This document shows, piece after piece, positions 9,735 to 17,696 of a stretch of DNA of 64,000 nt (position 1 is its first letter; each line of letters opens with the position of its first letter). The notes beneath the pieces are model-generated. The model was not told where the DNA came from. It ran no database searches and saw only the letters and a list, made by a program, of their open reading frames with translations. Source of the DNA: Variovorax sp. Sphag1AA. GTDB taxonomy: Bacteria > Pseudomonadota > Gammaproteobacteria > Burkholderiales > Burkholderiaceae_C. The stretch lies in assembly GCF_014192575.1 (NCBI RefSeq), contig NZ_JACHYC010000004.1, positions 186,001-250,000 of the forward strand, in the 5' to 3' direction. Position numbers and translations under genes: made by a program.

Positions 9735-11339
9735 TTACTTGGCGAGGCCGGTGTTCCAGAAGAACGGCCAGATGGCCGGCGTGTAGCCCTCGAGCTTGGC
9801 GGAGCGTGCCGACAGGCTGTTGAACTTGCCGACTTCGATGAACGGCACTTCGTCATACACCGTCTGCTGCACCTGACCCCACAGCGCGCCGCGCTTGGCG
9901 ACATCGCTCTCCTGGTTGAAGGCGGCCAGCGTCGACTTCTTGGCCGGCGTTTCCCACCAGCCCGGTGCGCCATCACCGAGTTGCGGCGGCGAGAGCATCG
10001 GCTCGGGGAAGAGGCCCGAATGTGTGAAGTACACATCCCACAGCTTGGCATCGTTGCGCCGCTGCACCAGCGTGGCCCAGTCCACCACCTGCAGGTCGGT
10101 CTTGAAGCCGGCCTTCTTGAGTTGCTCGGACATCACGAGCGCCATGTTGTAGTGGAACTCGTACTGGCGGCTCGCCATGATGCGAATCGGCTGGCCGTTG
10201 TAGCCGGCCTTGGCGGCAGCCTCCTTGGCCGACTGCGGATTGCGCGTGTTGTAGGCGTTGCTGCCGGCGGTTGAGAAGTACGGCGTGCCCTTCGGGAAGA
10301 AGTTGGGCTCGACGACGAAGAAGCGGTTGTCACCGAAACCCGCGGCCATCAGCTCGCCCTGCCCCACGGCGGTCTGCACCGCGCGGCGCAGCGGCTGCGA
10401 TGCCAGCACGCCTTCCTTGGTGTTGAACACGATGTAGGGGAAGCCGAAGTTCTTGGTCACGATCGGCACCACCGCTGGCGCCCCCTTGTCGATGCGGCCT
10501 GCGGACTCGACGGGCAGCAGGTCGGCGTACTGGAACTGGCCCGACAGCGCGCCTTCGACGCGTGTGTTGGCGTTGGGCACGGGCACGAAGCGCAGTTCGT
10601 CCAGCAGCGCTTCACGGCGGCCGGCGTAGCCGCTCGGCGCTTCCTTGCGCGGCGAGTAGCCGTCATAGCGCACCAGCACCGTGAACTGATCGGGGCGACG
10701 CTCCTTGAACTTGTAGGGGCCGGTGCCGATGAAATCCTTCAGCTGCGGCGCGATGCTTTCCTTGGCCATGATCGCCGCCATGCCGCTGGGCAGCGCCAGT
10801 TGCGCGAGCAGCGGTGCGTACGGGGCGTTGAGCTTGATCTCTACCGAGAGCGGGCCCTTGGCCGTGAGCGAGGCGACTTCCTTGCCCACCGACTTGCCGC
10901 GCGGCGAGAGTTCCATCCAGCGCTGCAGCGACGCGACCACGTCATCGGCGTTCAGTTCGCGTCCGTTGTGGAACTTCACGCCCTTGCGCAGCGCGATGGT
11001 GTAGGTCAGGCCGTCCTTCGAGACCACCGGCAGGCCTTCCGCAAGCATCGGCGCGATGTTCCAGTTCGCATCGAAGGTATAGAGTGGCTCGTACACGTGC
11101 TGCATGATCGTGCCGACGAGATCGGCAGTGCTGATCATGGGGTCGAGGCCTTGTGGCTCACCGACCATTGCCAGATTGGCCGCACCGCCCTTCGGCGGTT
11201 CGGCGAATGCAGCGCCGGGCAGGACGCCGAGCGCAAGAACGGCGGCGGCAGCCCCCGCGAATGCCCGCCAACGCGGTGCGCGCACCGTGCTGGGAGACGA
11301 AAAACCAGATGTCGGTACAGTGGTGGCGGTCATTTGCAT
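9735..11339 (-). CDS. Family 5 extracellular solute-binding protein (DppA-like)
   Basis: This 534-aa periplasmic receptor opens the importer operon. A Sec signal peptide ends near residue 46 (LPGAAFAEPPK). The mature protein has the family 5 hallmarks: EPQGLDPM near its N-terminus, YEPLYTFD, LRKGVKFHNGRELNADDVV and YKFKERRP. Family 5 proteins bind peptides, but also opines, nickel chelates and oligosaccharides including chitooligosaccharides, so the family alone does not fix the cargo. GAGG lies 5 nt before the ATG at 11337-11339; a second in-frame ATG lies at 11333. A sigma-70-like promoter and a candidate operator lie directly upstream. Confidence 0.9.
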   Translation of the reverse strand: MQMTATTVPTSGFSSPSTVRAPRWRAFAGAAAAVLALGVLPGAAFAEPPKGGAANLAMVGEPQGLDPMISTADLVGTIMQHVYEPLYTFDANWNIAPMLAEGLPVVSKDGLTYTIALRKGVKFHNGRELNADDVVASLQRWMELSPRGKSVGKEVASLTAKGPLSVEIKLNAPYAPLLAQLALPSGMAAIMAKESIAPQLKDFIGTGPYKFKERRPDQFTVLVRYDGYSPRKEAPSGYAGRREALLDELRFVPVPNANTRVEGALSGQFQYADLLPVESAGRIDKGAPAVVPIVTKNFGFPYIVFNTKEGVLASQPLRRAVQTAVGQGELMAAGFGDNRFFVVEPNFFPKGTPYFSTAGSNAYNTRNPQSAKEAAAKAGYNGQPIRIMASRQYEFHYNMALVMSEQLKKAGFKTDLQVVDWATLVQRRNDAKLWDVYFTHSGLFPEPMLSPPQLGDGAPGWWETPAKKSTLAAFNQESDVAKRGALWGQVQQTVYDEVPFIEVGKFNSLSARSAKLEGYTPAIWPFFWNTGLAK

Positions 11340-11351
11340 CGTGGCCTCATG

Positions 11352-11366
11352 AGTAATAACATTACA
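11352..11366. promoter_or_regulatory. HexR/RpiR-like operator 1
   Basis: AGTAAT-AAC-ATTACA matches the HexR consensus TGTAAT-NNN-ATTACA (from memory) in 11 of 12 arm positions. It lies directly downstream of the predicted -10 of the importer operon, around the expected +1, where a bound RpiR protein would block transcription. Confidence 0.55.
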
Positions 11367-11372
11367 TCGGCA

Positions 11373-11401
11373 ATCCTATTTTGCGAACTCAAAGACGTCA
11401 A
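11373..11401 (-). promoter_or_regulatory. Sigma-70-like promoter of the importer/deacylase operon
   Basis: On the minus strand TTGACG (11396-11401) and TAGGAT (11373-11378) are separated by 17 nt. Transcription would start near 11366, inside operator 1, giving a leader of about 27 nt before the binding-protein ATG at 11339. Confidence 0.5.
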
Positions 11402-11425
11402 AACCGGGTTTACCCTAGCAGTTCA

Positions 11426-11440
11426 TGTAATTTCTTTACA
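11426..11440. promoter_or_regulatory. HexR/RpiR-like operator 2
   Basis: TGTAAT-TTC-TTTACA differs from the HexR-type consensus TGTAAT-NNN-ATTACA at one arm position. It ends 14 nt upstream of the ridA start and so is placed to control the plus-strand ridA-dgoK-dgoA operon. Together with operator 1 it suggests one regulator for both divergent units. Confidence 0.55.
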
Positions 11441-11454
11441 AACATCACACCACC

Positions 11455-11847
11455 ATGTCCCACGTTGAAATGCTCGGCCAGTCGCCGATCGCCTCCGATC
11501 GCCAGGCACGCCCCCTCTCGCCCGCCACCCGTGCAGGCGATTTCGTCTTCGTCTCGGGCCAGGTCCCCACGGACGACCAGGGCCAGGTGATCGTCGGCGG
11601 CATCGAGGCGCAGACGCGCCAGGTCTTCAAGCGCATCGAAGAGGCGCTCGCGCTTGCGGATTGCAAGCTCTCGGACATCGCCAAGGTCAGCGTGTGGCTG
11701 AACGATGCGCGCGACTTCGGCAGCTTCAACCGCGTGTACATGGAATGCCTGGGCGACCATCGCCCGGCGCGTTCGACGGTCGAGTCGCGGCTGATGATCG
11801 ACGCCAAGGTCGAGATCGACGTCACCGCATACAAACCACGCGGCTGA
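11455..11847 (+). CDS. ridA: RidA-family enamine/imine deaminase
   Basis: This 130-aa protein of the YjgF/YER057c/UK114 family forms a trimer that hydrolyses reactive enamines and imines, such as 2-aminoacrylate released by PLP lyases, to keto acids and ammonia. The substrate-binding Arg is present at R106 in PARSTVESRL, and the family motif FVFVSGQVP lies at residues 30-38. The gene is divergent from an operon encoding a PLP dehydratase and is followed 22 nt later by dgoK. Its likely local job is to speed hydrolysis of the imine product of that enzyme. A general-purpose RidA role cannot be excluded. Confidence 0.88.
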   Translation: MSHVEMLGQSPIASDRQARPLSPATRAGDFVFVSGQVPTDDQGQVIVGGIEAQTRQVFKRIEEALALADCKLSDIAKVSVWLNDARDFGSFNRVYMECLGDHRPARSTVESRLMIDAKVEIDVTAYKPRG

Positions 11848-11869
11848 GCCAATCCAGGAGGGCGACATC

Positions 11870-12772
11870 ATGAGTCACACCCGTCTTGTCGCCGTCGACT
11901 GGGGAACGAGCTCCCTTCGGGGCGCACTGCTCGAACCCGACGGCAGCATCGTCGAGGAACAGAGCCATCCGCGCGGCATCCTCACCGTCAAGCACGGCGG
12001 CTTCACCGACGTGTTCGAAACGCTCTTTGCCGACTGGATGCGGCCGCAAGGAACCCGCTGCCTGATCTCCGGCATGGCGGGCAGCAAGCAGGGATGGGTC
12101 GAAGCGCCCTACTGCGCCTGCCCCGCGGGTCTCGCCGAAGTGCGCAACAAGATCATGGAGATCGAACCCGGCCGCATCTCGATCGTGCCGGGCCTGAGCG
12201 ATGCGCATGACGGCGTGCCCGACGTGATGCGCGGCGAAGAGGTGCAGATCCTCGGCGCAATGGTGCTCACCAACCTGCGCGACGGCCTGTTCGTCCTTCC
12301 CGGCACGCACAACAAGTGGGCACGCGTGAAGAACGGCATGGTCACCGGCTTTCGCACCTTCATGACCGGCGAGTTCTATGCGCTGCTAAGCCAGCACTCG
12401 ATCCTCGCGCGCACGCTCGACACCTCGGCCGGGCTCGACGAGGCCGCGTTCCTGCAAGGCGTGACGCAGTCCGACAACAACCAGGGTCTCTTGCACAACG
12501 CCTTCGGCGCGCGGACGCTTTCGCTCTTCGACCGCATGCCGGCGCGCGAGCTGTCGAGCTACCTGTCGGGCATCCTGATCGGCGAGGAGCTTCGCACTCA
12601 GTCCCTGCACGCAGCGGGCGAGGTGGTGCTGATCGGCACACCGGCGCTCACGCAACGCTACATGCTCGCGCTGCAGGCCTCGGGCATCAAGGCGCGAACT
12701 CTGGGCTCCGAAGCCACCTGGGCCGGCCTGCACGCACTCCACGCACCCAATCCAACCCAACGCAAGCAATGA
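11870..12772 (+). CDS. dgoK: 2-dehydro-3-deoxygalactonokinase (DgoK family)
   Basis: This 300-aa cytosolic sugar-acid kinase is expected to phosphorylate 2-keto-3-deoxygalactonate, or the gluconate epimer, on O6 with ATP. The N-terminus has the phosphate-1 region VAVDWGTSSLRGALL, and SGMAGSKQGW and LPGTHNKWARV are DgoK hallmarks. AGGAGGGCGACATC precedes the ATG at 11870. The stop overlaps the aldolase start (ATGA). No galactonate dehydratase gene is next to it, so the keto-deoxy acid may come from the divergent PLP enzyme and not from galactonate. Confidence 0.9.
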   Translation: MSHTRLVAVDWGTSSLRGALLEPDGSIVEEQSHPRGILTVKHGGFTDVFETLFADWMRPQGTRCLISGMAGSKQGWVEAPYCACPAGLAEVRNKIMEIEPGRISIVPGLSDAHDGVPDVMRGEEVQILGAMVLTNLRDGLFVLPGTHNKWARVKNGMVTGFRTFMTGEFYALLSQHSILARTLDTSAGLDEAAFLQGVTQSDNNQGLLHNAFGARTLSLFDRMPARELSSYLSGILIGEELRTQSLHAAGEVVLIGTPALTQRYMLALQASGIKARTLGSEATWAGLHALHAPNPTQRKQ

Positions 12773-13410
12773 CCGCTCCGCACGACAAATTCATCGCCGC
12801 CGTACGGCACCTTCCCCTCGTCGCCATCCTTCGCGGCCTGACGCCGGAGGAAGCACCTGCAGTCGGCGACGCCATCGTCGAATCGGGCTTTCGTCTGCTC
12901 GAAGTGCCGCTGAACTCGCCGCGTCCACTAGAGAGCATCGCGCTTCTGAAGCAACGCTTTCCGCAGGCGCTGGTGGGCGCGGGAACGGTGTTGACTGCGC
13001 AGGAAGTGCGCGACGTGCACGCGGCGGGCGGCGAACTGATCGTGGCGCCGAACTTCAACGCTGAAGTGGTCGCCGAAGCGAAGCGCCTTGGCCTCGTGAG
13101 CCTGCCCGGCGTGATGACGCCAACCGAGGCTTTCGGCGCGCTCGCGGCCGGCGCGACGGGACTCAAGCTGTTTCCGGCCGAACTGGCGTCGCCGGCGGTC
13201 GTCAAGGCGCTGCTCGCGGTGTTGCCGAAGGGCACCCCGCTGATGCCGGTCGGGGGCATCACGCCGGACAACATGGAAGCGTGGCGAGCCGCAGGTTCCG
13301 CGGGCTTCGGCATCGGCTCGGCGCTCTACAAGCCCGGCAAGACCGCGGCGGCCGTGCGTGAAGATGCGGAGCGCTTCGTCGCCGCGTTCAACGGCGCTCA
13401 GCGCGCCTGA
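12769..13410 (+). CDS. dgoA: 2-dehydro-3-deoxy-6-phosphogalactonate aldolase (DgoA family)
   Basis: This 213-aa class I aldolase of the KDPG/KDPGal family cleaves the phosphorylated keto-deoxy acid to pyruvate and glyceraldehyde-3-phosphate. The Schiff-base Lys is K133 in GLKLFPAE, the base Glu is in LLEVPLNS (E45), and GAGTV and PVGGI form the phosphate and substrate loops. LEVPLNSP and KLFPAE resemble DgoA more than Eda (EVTLRT, KFFPA); a separate Eda lies at 21210. It is coupled to dgoK by a 4-nt overlap and ends the plus-strand operon. Confidence 0.9.
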   Translation: MTAPHDKFIAAVRHLPLVAILRGLTPEEAPAVGDAIVESGFRLLEVPLNSPRPLESIALLKQRFPQALVGAGTVLTAQEVRDVHAAGGELIVAPNFNAEVVAEAKRLGLVSLPGVMTPTEAFGALAAGATGLKLFPAELASPAVVKALLAVLPKGTPLMPVGGITPDNMEAWRAAGSAGFGIGSALYKPGKTAAAVREDAERFVAAFNGAQRA

Positions 13411-13414
13411 TCGC

Positions 13415-15505
13415 CTAGCCGGCGCGCTGCTGGCCGACTCGCGGCCAGAACAGATCCAGCGGCCGGGCTCGCACGCGCCGCCATACGCCCTGGTACAGCG
13501 ACCGCACATGCGATCGCCGCAGATCGCGTGAGCGGATCGCCATGTGGAAGGCCAGCGCGAAGCTCACCCCGACATTCAGCACCGCCATGCTGCACACGCC
13601 GGCCACCGCCCACCACAAGGTGGCGGAGCGCAGGGTCTCCATGCCAAGCACACCCAGCGCGATGCCGATGGAGCCTGCGCTCAGCGTCACATGGCGCACG
13701 TCGAAACTGAAGGCGAAGGATGCAAGAAGCGCCGGGACCAGGCCCAGCATCAACCCGAGCGAGATATTGCCCGCCACGCCCGCGATGTTCGAGCGCCAGA
13801 AAGCCGCGAGCCGCGCCGCGCCCGCAGCGCCGATCGTCAGCCGCAAGCGGCGGTTGTGCTCCAGCGCATCGCCGACGCGGTGCAGCACGAACCAGTTGTC
13901 CACCCAGCCCGCGAGCAGGCTCGACGACCACAGCAGCACGCCGGTGAGCGCCGCATAGATCGGCGTCGGGCCGAGCAGCGAGAACGACTCGAGCGTCGCC
14001 TCCGCCTTCACAGGCGAAATGATCTCGGCACCGAACACCCACCCCAGCAGCAACTGCAGCCCGAGGCACACCGGAAAGACCATCATCACGTTTCCCAGCA
14101 CCGCGGCGGCCTGCGTGCGGATCAACGCGAACACGGATGTGACGAACTCGTCCATGCCCTGCGGCGTGCCGGCACCGTCGAGCTCGCGGGCGAGCGTCGG
14201 CGCCGTCATCGCGGGCTGCTTCGTGGCGAGCGAGAAATGCAGGAAATGGATCAGCAGAAAGCTCGCCGCATAGTTGACGCCCGAGATCAGCCCTTCGAGC
14301 AGCGACGGCAGGTATGCACCGGTGATCGCGAACTTGACGCACACCGTCATCACGGTGACGAGCCCGCCTCCGGCCGCCATGCGCAGCATCTTCAGGTACT
14401 CCTGCCGATCGCGCGCGATGTAGTGCTCGCCGGTGTCGGCGTTGTATTCGACGACCTTGCGGGTGAGCAGCGAGACATTGCTGTTCAGCAGGTGCGAGAC
14501 GCTGCGGCTTTCCTGGTTGGCCTTGACGAGCTCCGCAGTGAGACGGGAGACGGCGCGCATGTCGTCCGACGCCATCCAAGCATCGAGCAGATGCTCCGTC
14601 CGCGCGATACGCATGCGCATGCGCTCGACCTGAAACACGATGTCGACGCTGACGCCGTTGCGGTAGAGGTTGGCGAACACGGCGTCGGTGGCGATGCGGC
14701 ACTGGTCGAGCACCAGGCGCAGGTAGTTGACTTCCCGCAGCAGTTGCGCGGGCTCCGCGCCCTCCTCCACCGAGTGGTGCGCAGCCTCGACCGCGAGCAT
14801 GGCCCGCGTCAGGCGGTAGAACGGCTGCGACTCGGTCGCGACGCGCGCGTCCGCATCACCGAGCCGGCTGCGCACCAGTTGTGACATGCCGGTGGAACTG
14901 ATCTGGCACGTGAGGTTGTGCAGGGCCGCCAGCAGGTCGAGCGAGAAAGCGCCTGTGCGCTGTGCGTCGTCCGCCTCGTCATGCAGGAACAGCGCACGGA
15001 TTCGATCGAGCAGATCGATGGGCAGCGCGTCAATCCATTCGGCGTCGTGGCTGGACGTGAACATCAGCGTGAACAGCGCGCTGAGCTCGCGGCGGTTCGG
15101 CGCCGGCGGAATCATGAGCGTCTGCACGCGCTCGACCAGTGCACCCACAAAGCCCGAATGAACCGGCATGCCGGCATCGCACAGCAGCGCCATGCCGTCG
15201 CTCTCGCGCAGCAGCGCGCGGAGAATTCCGGTGACGTTGGCCTTCCATTGCGGATTGCGGTCGAGAACGTTCAGCACATAGCGCAGGCGTGTGTGCTCCG
15301 CGAAGCTGCGTGTCGTTGAGCCGTCAGCGCTGTCGGTCTGCAACGTGCCCGAGCGGCGAATCCAGTGCGCCAGCTCGATCAGCCATTCGCTGCGCGTCGT
15401 GTACGAAGCGCCCGCATCGGCCATGGCCAGCAGGACGTCGAGTTGATGACTGGCGCTGTGCGCGGCGCGCCAGTTCTTGATGAAGGCAGTGATCGAACGG
15501 AGCAT
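13415..15505 (-). CDS. SpecificRecomb-family multi-pass membrane protein (annotated 'site-specific recombinase')
   Basis: This 696-aa protein matches the family named after the neisserial gcr gene and commonly annotated as a site-specific recombinase in Burkholderiales. The N-terminal half (about 1-350) is soluble and helical. The C-terminal half holds roughly six to eight hydrophobic segments, for example near 376-392, 398-425, 465-490, 510-535, 575-600 and 615-650, with the conserved ATKQPAMTAP between them. I see no tyrosine- or serine-recombinase catalytic signature, so a membrane role is more credible than DNA recombination. It ends 4 nt from the convergent dgoA gene. The true function is unknown. 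Confidence 0.75.
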   Translation of the reverse strand: MLRSITAFIKNWRAAHSASHQLDVLLAMADAGASYTTRSEWLIELAHWIRRSGTLQTDSADGSTTRSFAEHTRLRYVLNVLDRNPQWKANVTGILRALLRESDGMALLCDAGMPVHSGFVGALVERVQTLMIPPAPNRRELSALFTLMFTSSHDAEWIDALPIDLLDRIRALFLHDEADDAQRTGAFSLDLLAALHNLTCQISSTGMSQLVRSRLGDADARVATESQPFYRLTRAMLAVEAAHHSVEEGAEPAQLLREVNYLRLVLDQCRIATDAVFANLYRNGVSVDIVFQVERMRMRIARTEHLLDAWMASDDMRAVSRLTAELVKANQESRSVSHLLNSNVSLLTRKVVEYNADTGEHYIARDRQEYLKMLRMAAGGGLVTVMTVCVKFAITGAYLPSLLEGLISGVNYAASFLLIHFLHFSLATKQPAMTAPTLARELDGAGTPQGMDEFVTSVFALIRTQAAAVLGNVMMVFPVCLGLQLLLGWVFGAEIISPVKAEATLESFSLLGPTPIYAALTGVLLWSSSLLAGWVDNWFVLHRVGDALEHNRRLRLTIGAAGAARLAAFWRSNIAGVAGNISLGLMLGLVPALLASFAFSFDVRHVTLSAGSIGIALGVLGMETLRSATLWWAVAGVCSMAVLNVGVSFALAFHMAIRSRDLRRSHVRSLYQGVWRRVRARPLDLFWPRVGQQRAG

Positions 15506-15548
15506 GCGGGGGCGCAGATGATACCTGCGGCCCCCGCGCCGTTTCGGA

Positions 15549-16259
15549 TCAACCCGCGCGTTCGACGGCGTATGGCGGAAGCTCGGCGGAAAGGCCTGCC
15601 TTGACCTGCTGCGTGAGCGGGTCGGCGAGCACTTCGAACTTGCCCGCTTCGAGGGCTTCGTACGTCTTCTTCACCACATCGTCCGGCGATGCCTTGGGGC
15701 CGGGGATGCGGCTCGTCATGTCGGTGTCCATGAAGGCGACATGCAAGCTGAGCACCTGCGTGCCCTGGCCACGCAGTGCGGCGCGCAGGGCATTGCTCAG
15801 CGACCATGCGGCGGACTTCGAGGCGCTGTAGCTGACGGCACCGGGCAACGTCAGCCAGCTCAGGATCGACAGCACGTTGATGATCGCGCCGCCACCGTTT
15901 GCCGCGAGCACGGGTGCGAAGGCGCGGCTCAGCGCCCATGGCCCGAAGAAATTCGTCTCCAGCTCGGCACGTGCGCTGTCGAACGCATCGTCCGCGCCGA
16001 GCACGCTCGTGCCGCGCGAGATGCCGGCGTTGTTGATCAGCAGGTTCACATCACCGCATTCGCGCGCGGCGGCCTCGGCCTGCTCCGGCCGCGTGACGTC
16101 GAGCGCGATCGGTATGACGCCGGGCAGCGTGACGCTCTTCGGATCGCGCGCGGCCGCATAGACCTTCTTCGCGCCGGCCGCCAATGCGGCGCGTGCGAAC
16201 GCCAACCCGAGGCCCCGGTTTGCGCCGGTGATGAAAACAACGGAATCCTTGATCTGCAT
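15549..16259 (-). CDS. Short-chain dehydrogenase/reductase
   Basis: This 236-aa classical SDR has the cofactor motif TGANRGLG (residues 11-18), NNAG (76-79), catalytic Ser near 131 and YSASK with Y144 and K148. Arg/Asp positions after beta2 (AAARDP) are compatible with NADP(H), but this is weak evidence. It is the last gene of the marR-MFS-MATE-SDR run, 33 nt after the MATE gene, with AAAGGG ahead of its ATG. The substrate is unknown; the setting suggests modification of a compound handled by the two exporters. Confidence 0.88.
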   Translation of the reverse strand: MQIKDSVVFITGANRGLGLAFARAALAAGAKKVYAAARDPKSVTLPGVIPIALDVTRPEQAEAAARECGDVNLLINNAGISRGTSVLGADDAFDSARAELETNFFGPWALSRAFAPVLAANGGGAIINVLSILSWLTLPGAVSYSASKSAAWSLSNALRAALRGQGTQVLSLHVAFMDTDMTSRIPGPKASPDDVVKKTYEALEAGKFEVLADPLTQQVKAGLSAELPPYAVERAG

Positions 16260-16292
16260 GGTGACCCTTTCGGTAAGTCTTGCTTTGTGGAA

Positions 16293-17696
16293 TCAGGAGG
16301 GCTGGATGCGGCGAAGCAGCCCGGCCGTGGTGCGCGGCCAGCCGACGCGGCCGAACCACGCACCGCCGGCGATGGCCGAGGCGATGACGACGCCATACAC
16401 CACGAGCGCCGCGCCTTGCGCGATGAACACGTCGATCAACTCGCCGCCCCAGCGCAGCGCCAGCCAGCCGCCGAGCCCCGCGACGATCAGCCGCGCGATG
16501 TTGCCGAGCACCGGCCACAGCAGCCGGCCGGCACCCTGCGAGGCGAAATACAGCACCAGGCCGACGCCGAAGAAGCCATAGAACGGCCCGACCGCGCGCA
16601 GGTACTGGGAGCCCGCTTCGAGCATCGCGGGATCGCTGCCGAACAGCATCAGCCACTGGCGCGGGAACAGCGCGGCCGCGAGGCCCACCGATCCGGCGAG
16701 CACGAATGCGATCGCAGCACCGGTCCATGCCGCACGCAAGGCGCGTTCGCGTTGACCGGCGCCAATGCAGGTGCCGATCATCGCGAGCAACGGCGCGCCA
16801 AGGCCGAAGACCAGCGGCACCAGCAGGTACTCGAGCCGCGATGCAGTGCCGTAACCCGCGATCGCGTTCGGACCGAAGTGGCCGGAGAGCGCGGTCGCAA
16901 TGCCGATCGACAGATTGGTCGCCACCGTCGACACCGCGCCCACGAGGCCGACACGCAGGATGTCGCGGAACAGCGGCCACTGGAAGCGCGCATGCGCCCA
17001 CGACGGCTTCAGCAGGCTGCGATCCGAGCGCAGGTAGAGCCACAGCGCGATCGACCCGCCGAGGTAGTAGGTCAGCAACGCAACCGCGCCGCCCGCGATG
17101 CCCAGGCCCGGGACAGGCCCCCAGCCGAAGATCAGCAAAGGCGACAGCGGGATCAGCACAACGACACCTGCCACGGTCACGTTCGCCGGCACAGCCATGT
17201 TCCCGGTGCCGCGCAGCACGGCGGCCAGCGAGTTGAAGACCCACACCAGCACCGCACCCGCGAAGACCACGTTGGAGTAGCGCAGCGCCGCTTCGAGCGA
17301 TGCGCCCGAACCGCCCATCAACCCGAAGAGCCAGCGTCCACCGACGAGCAGCGCAAGCATGAAGACGATGCCGAAACCGATCGCAATGGCAATCGCATGC
17401 AGCACCAGCGCGTCTGCCACGTCACGGCGCCGTCCACCCAGCGCACGCGCGATCGACGATGCAATGCCGCCGCCCATCGCGCCGGCCGAGGTCATCTGCA
17501 TCAGCATCACGACCGGGAAGACCAGCGCCATGCCGGCGAGCGCATCGGTGCCGAGCTTGCCTACGAAGTAGGTTTCGATGAGGCCCACCGCAGCCTGCGC
17601 AACCATCACCAGGACGTTGGGCAGCGCGAGGCGCAGCAATGTGGGAACGATCGGCGCTTCGAGCAGCAGCCGCGTCCGCGCATCGAGCGCGCTCAT
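16293..17696 (-). CDS. MATE-family multidrug/toxin exporter
   Basis: This 467-aa inner-membrane protein has about 12 hydrophobic helices and two MatE repeats. The first begins at PTLLRLALPNVLVMVAQAAV, and the second at about residue 235 (FRDILRVGLVGAVSTVATNL). Family members exchange Na+ or H+ for drugs and organic cations. The ATG at 17694-17696 overlaps the MFS stop by 4 nt, so the two transporters are translationally coupled. MarR at 18945 is the likely regulator. Confidence 0.9.
   Translation of the reverse strand: MSALDARTRLLLEAPIVPTLLRLALPNVLVMVAQAAVGLIETYFVGKLGTDALAGMALVFPVVMLMQMTSAGAMGGGIASSIARALGGRRRDVADALVLHAIAIAIGFGIVFMLALLVGGRWLFGLMGGSGASLEAALRYSNVVFAGAVLVWVFNSLAAVLRGTGNMAVPANVTVAGVVVLIPLSPLLIFGWGPVPGLGIAGGAVALLTYYLGGSIALWLYLRSDRSLLKPSWAHARFQWPLFRDILRVGLVGAVSTVATNLSIGIATALSGHFGPNAIAGYGTASRLEYLLVPLVFGLGAPLLAMIGTCIGAGQRERALRAAWTGAAIAFVLAGSVGLAAALFPRQWLMLFGSDPAMLEAGSQYLRAVGPFYGFFGVGLVLYFASQGAGRLLWPVLGNIARLIVAGLGGWLALRWGGELIDVFIAQGAALVVYGVVIASAIAGGAWFGRVGWPRTTAGLLRRIQPS

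Noticed and set aside
13415..15505. Mobile-element call based on the recombinase name
   Set aside because: No recombinase signature, direct repeats or attachment sites were seen around the gene.
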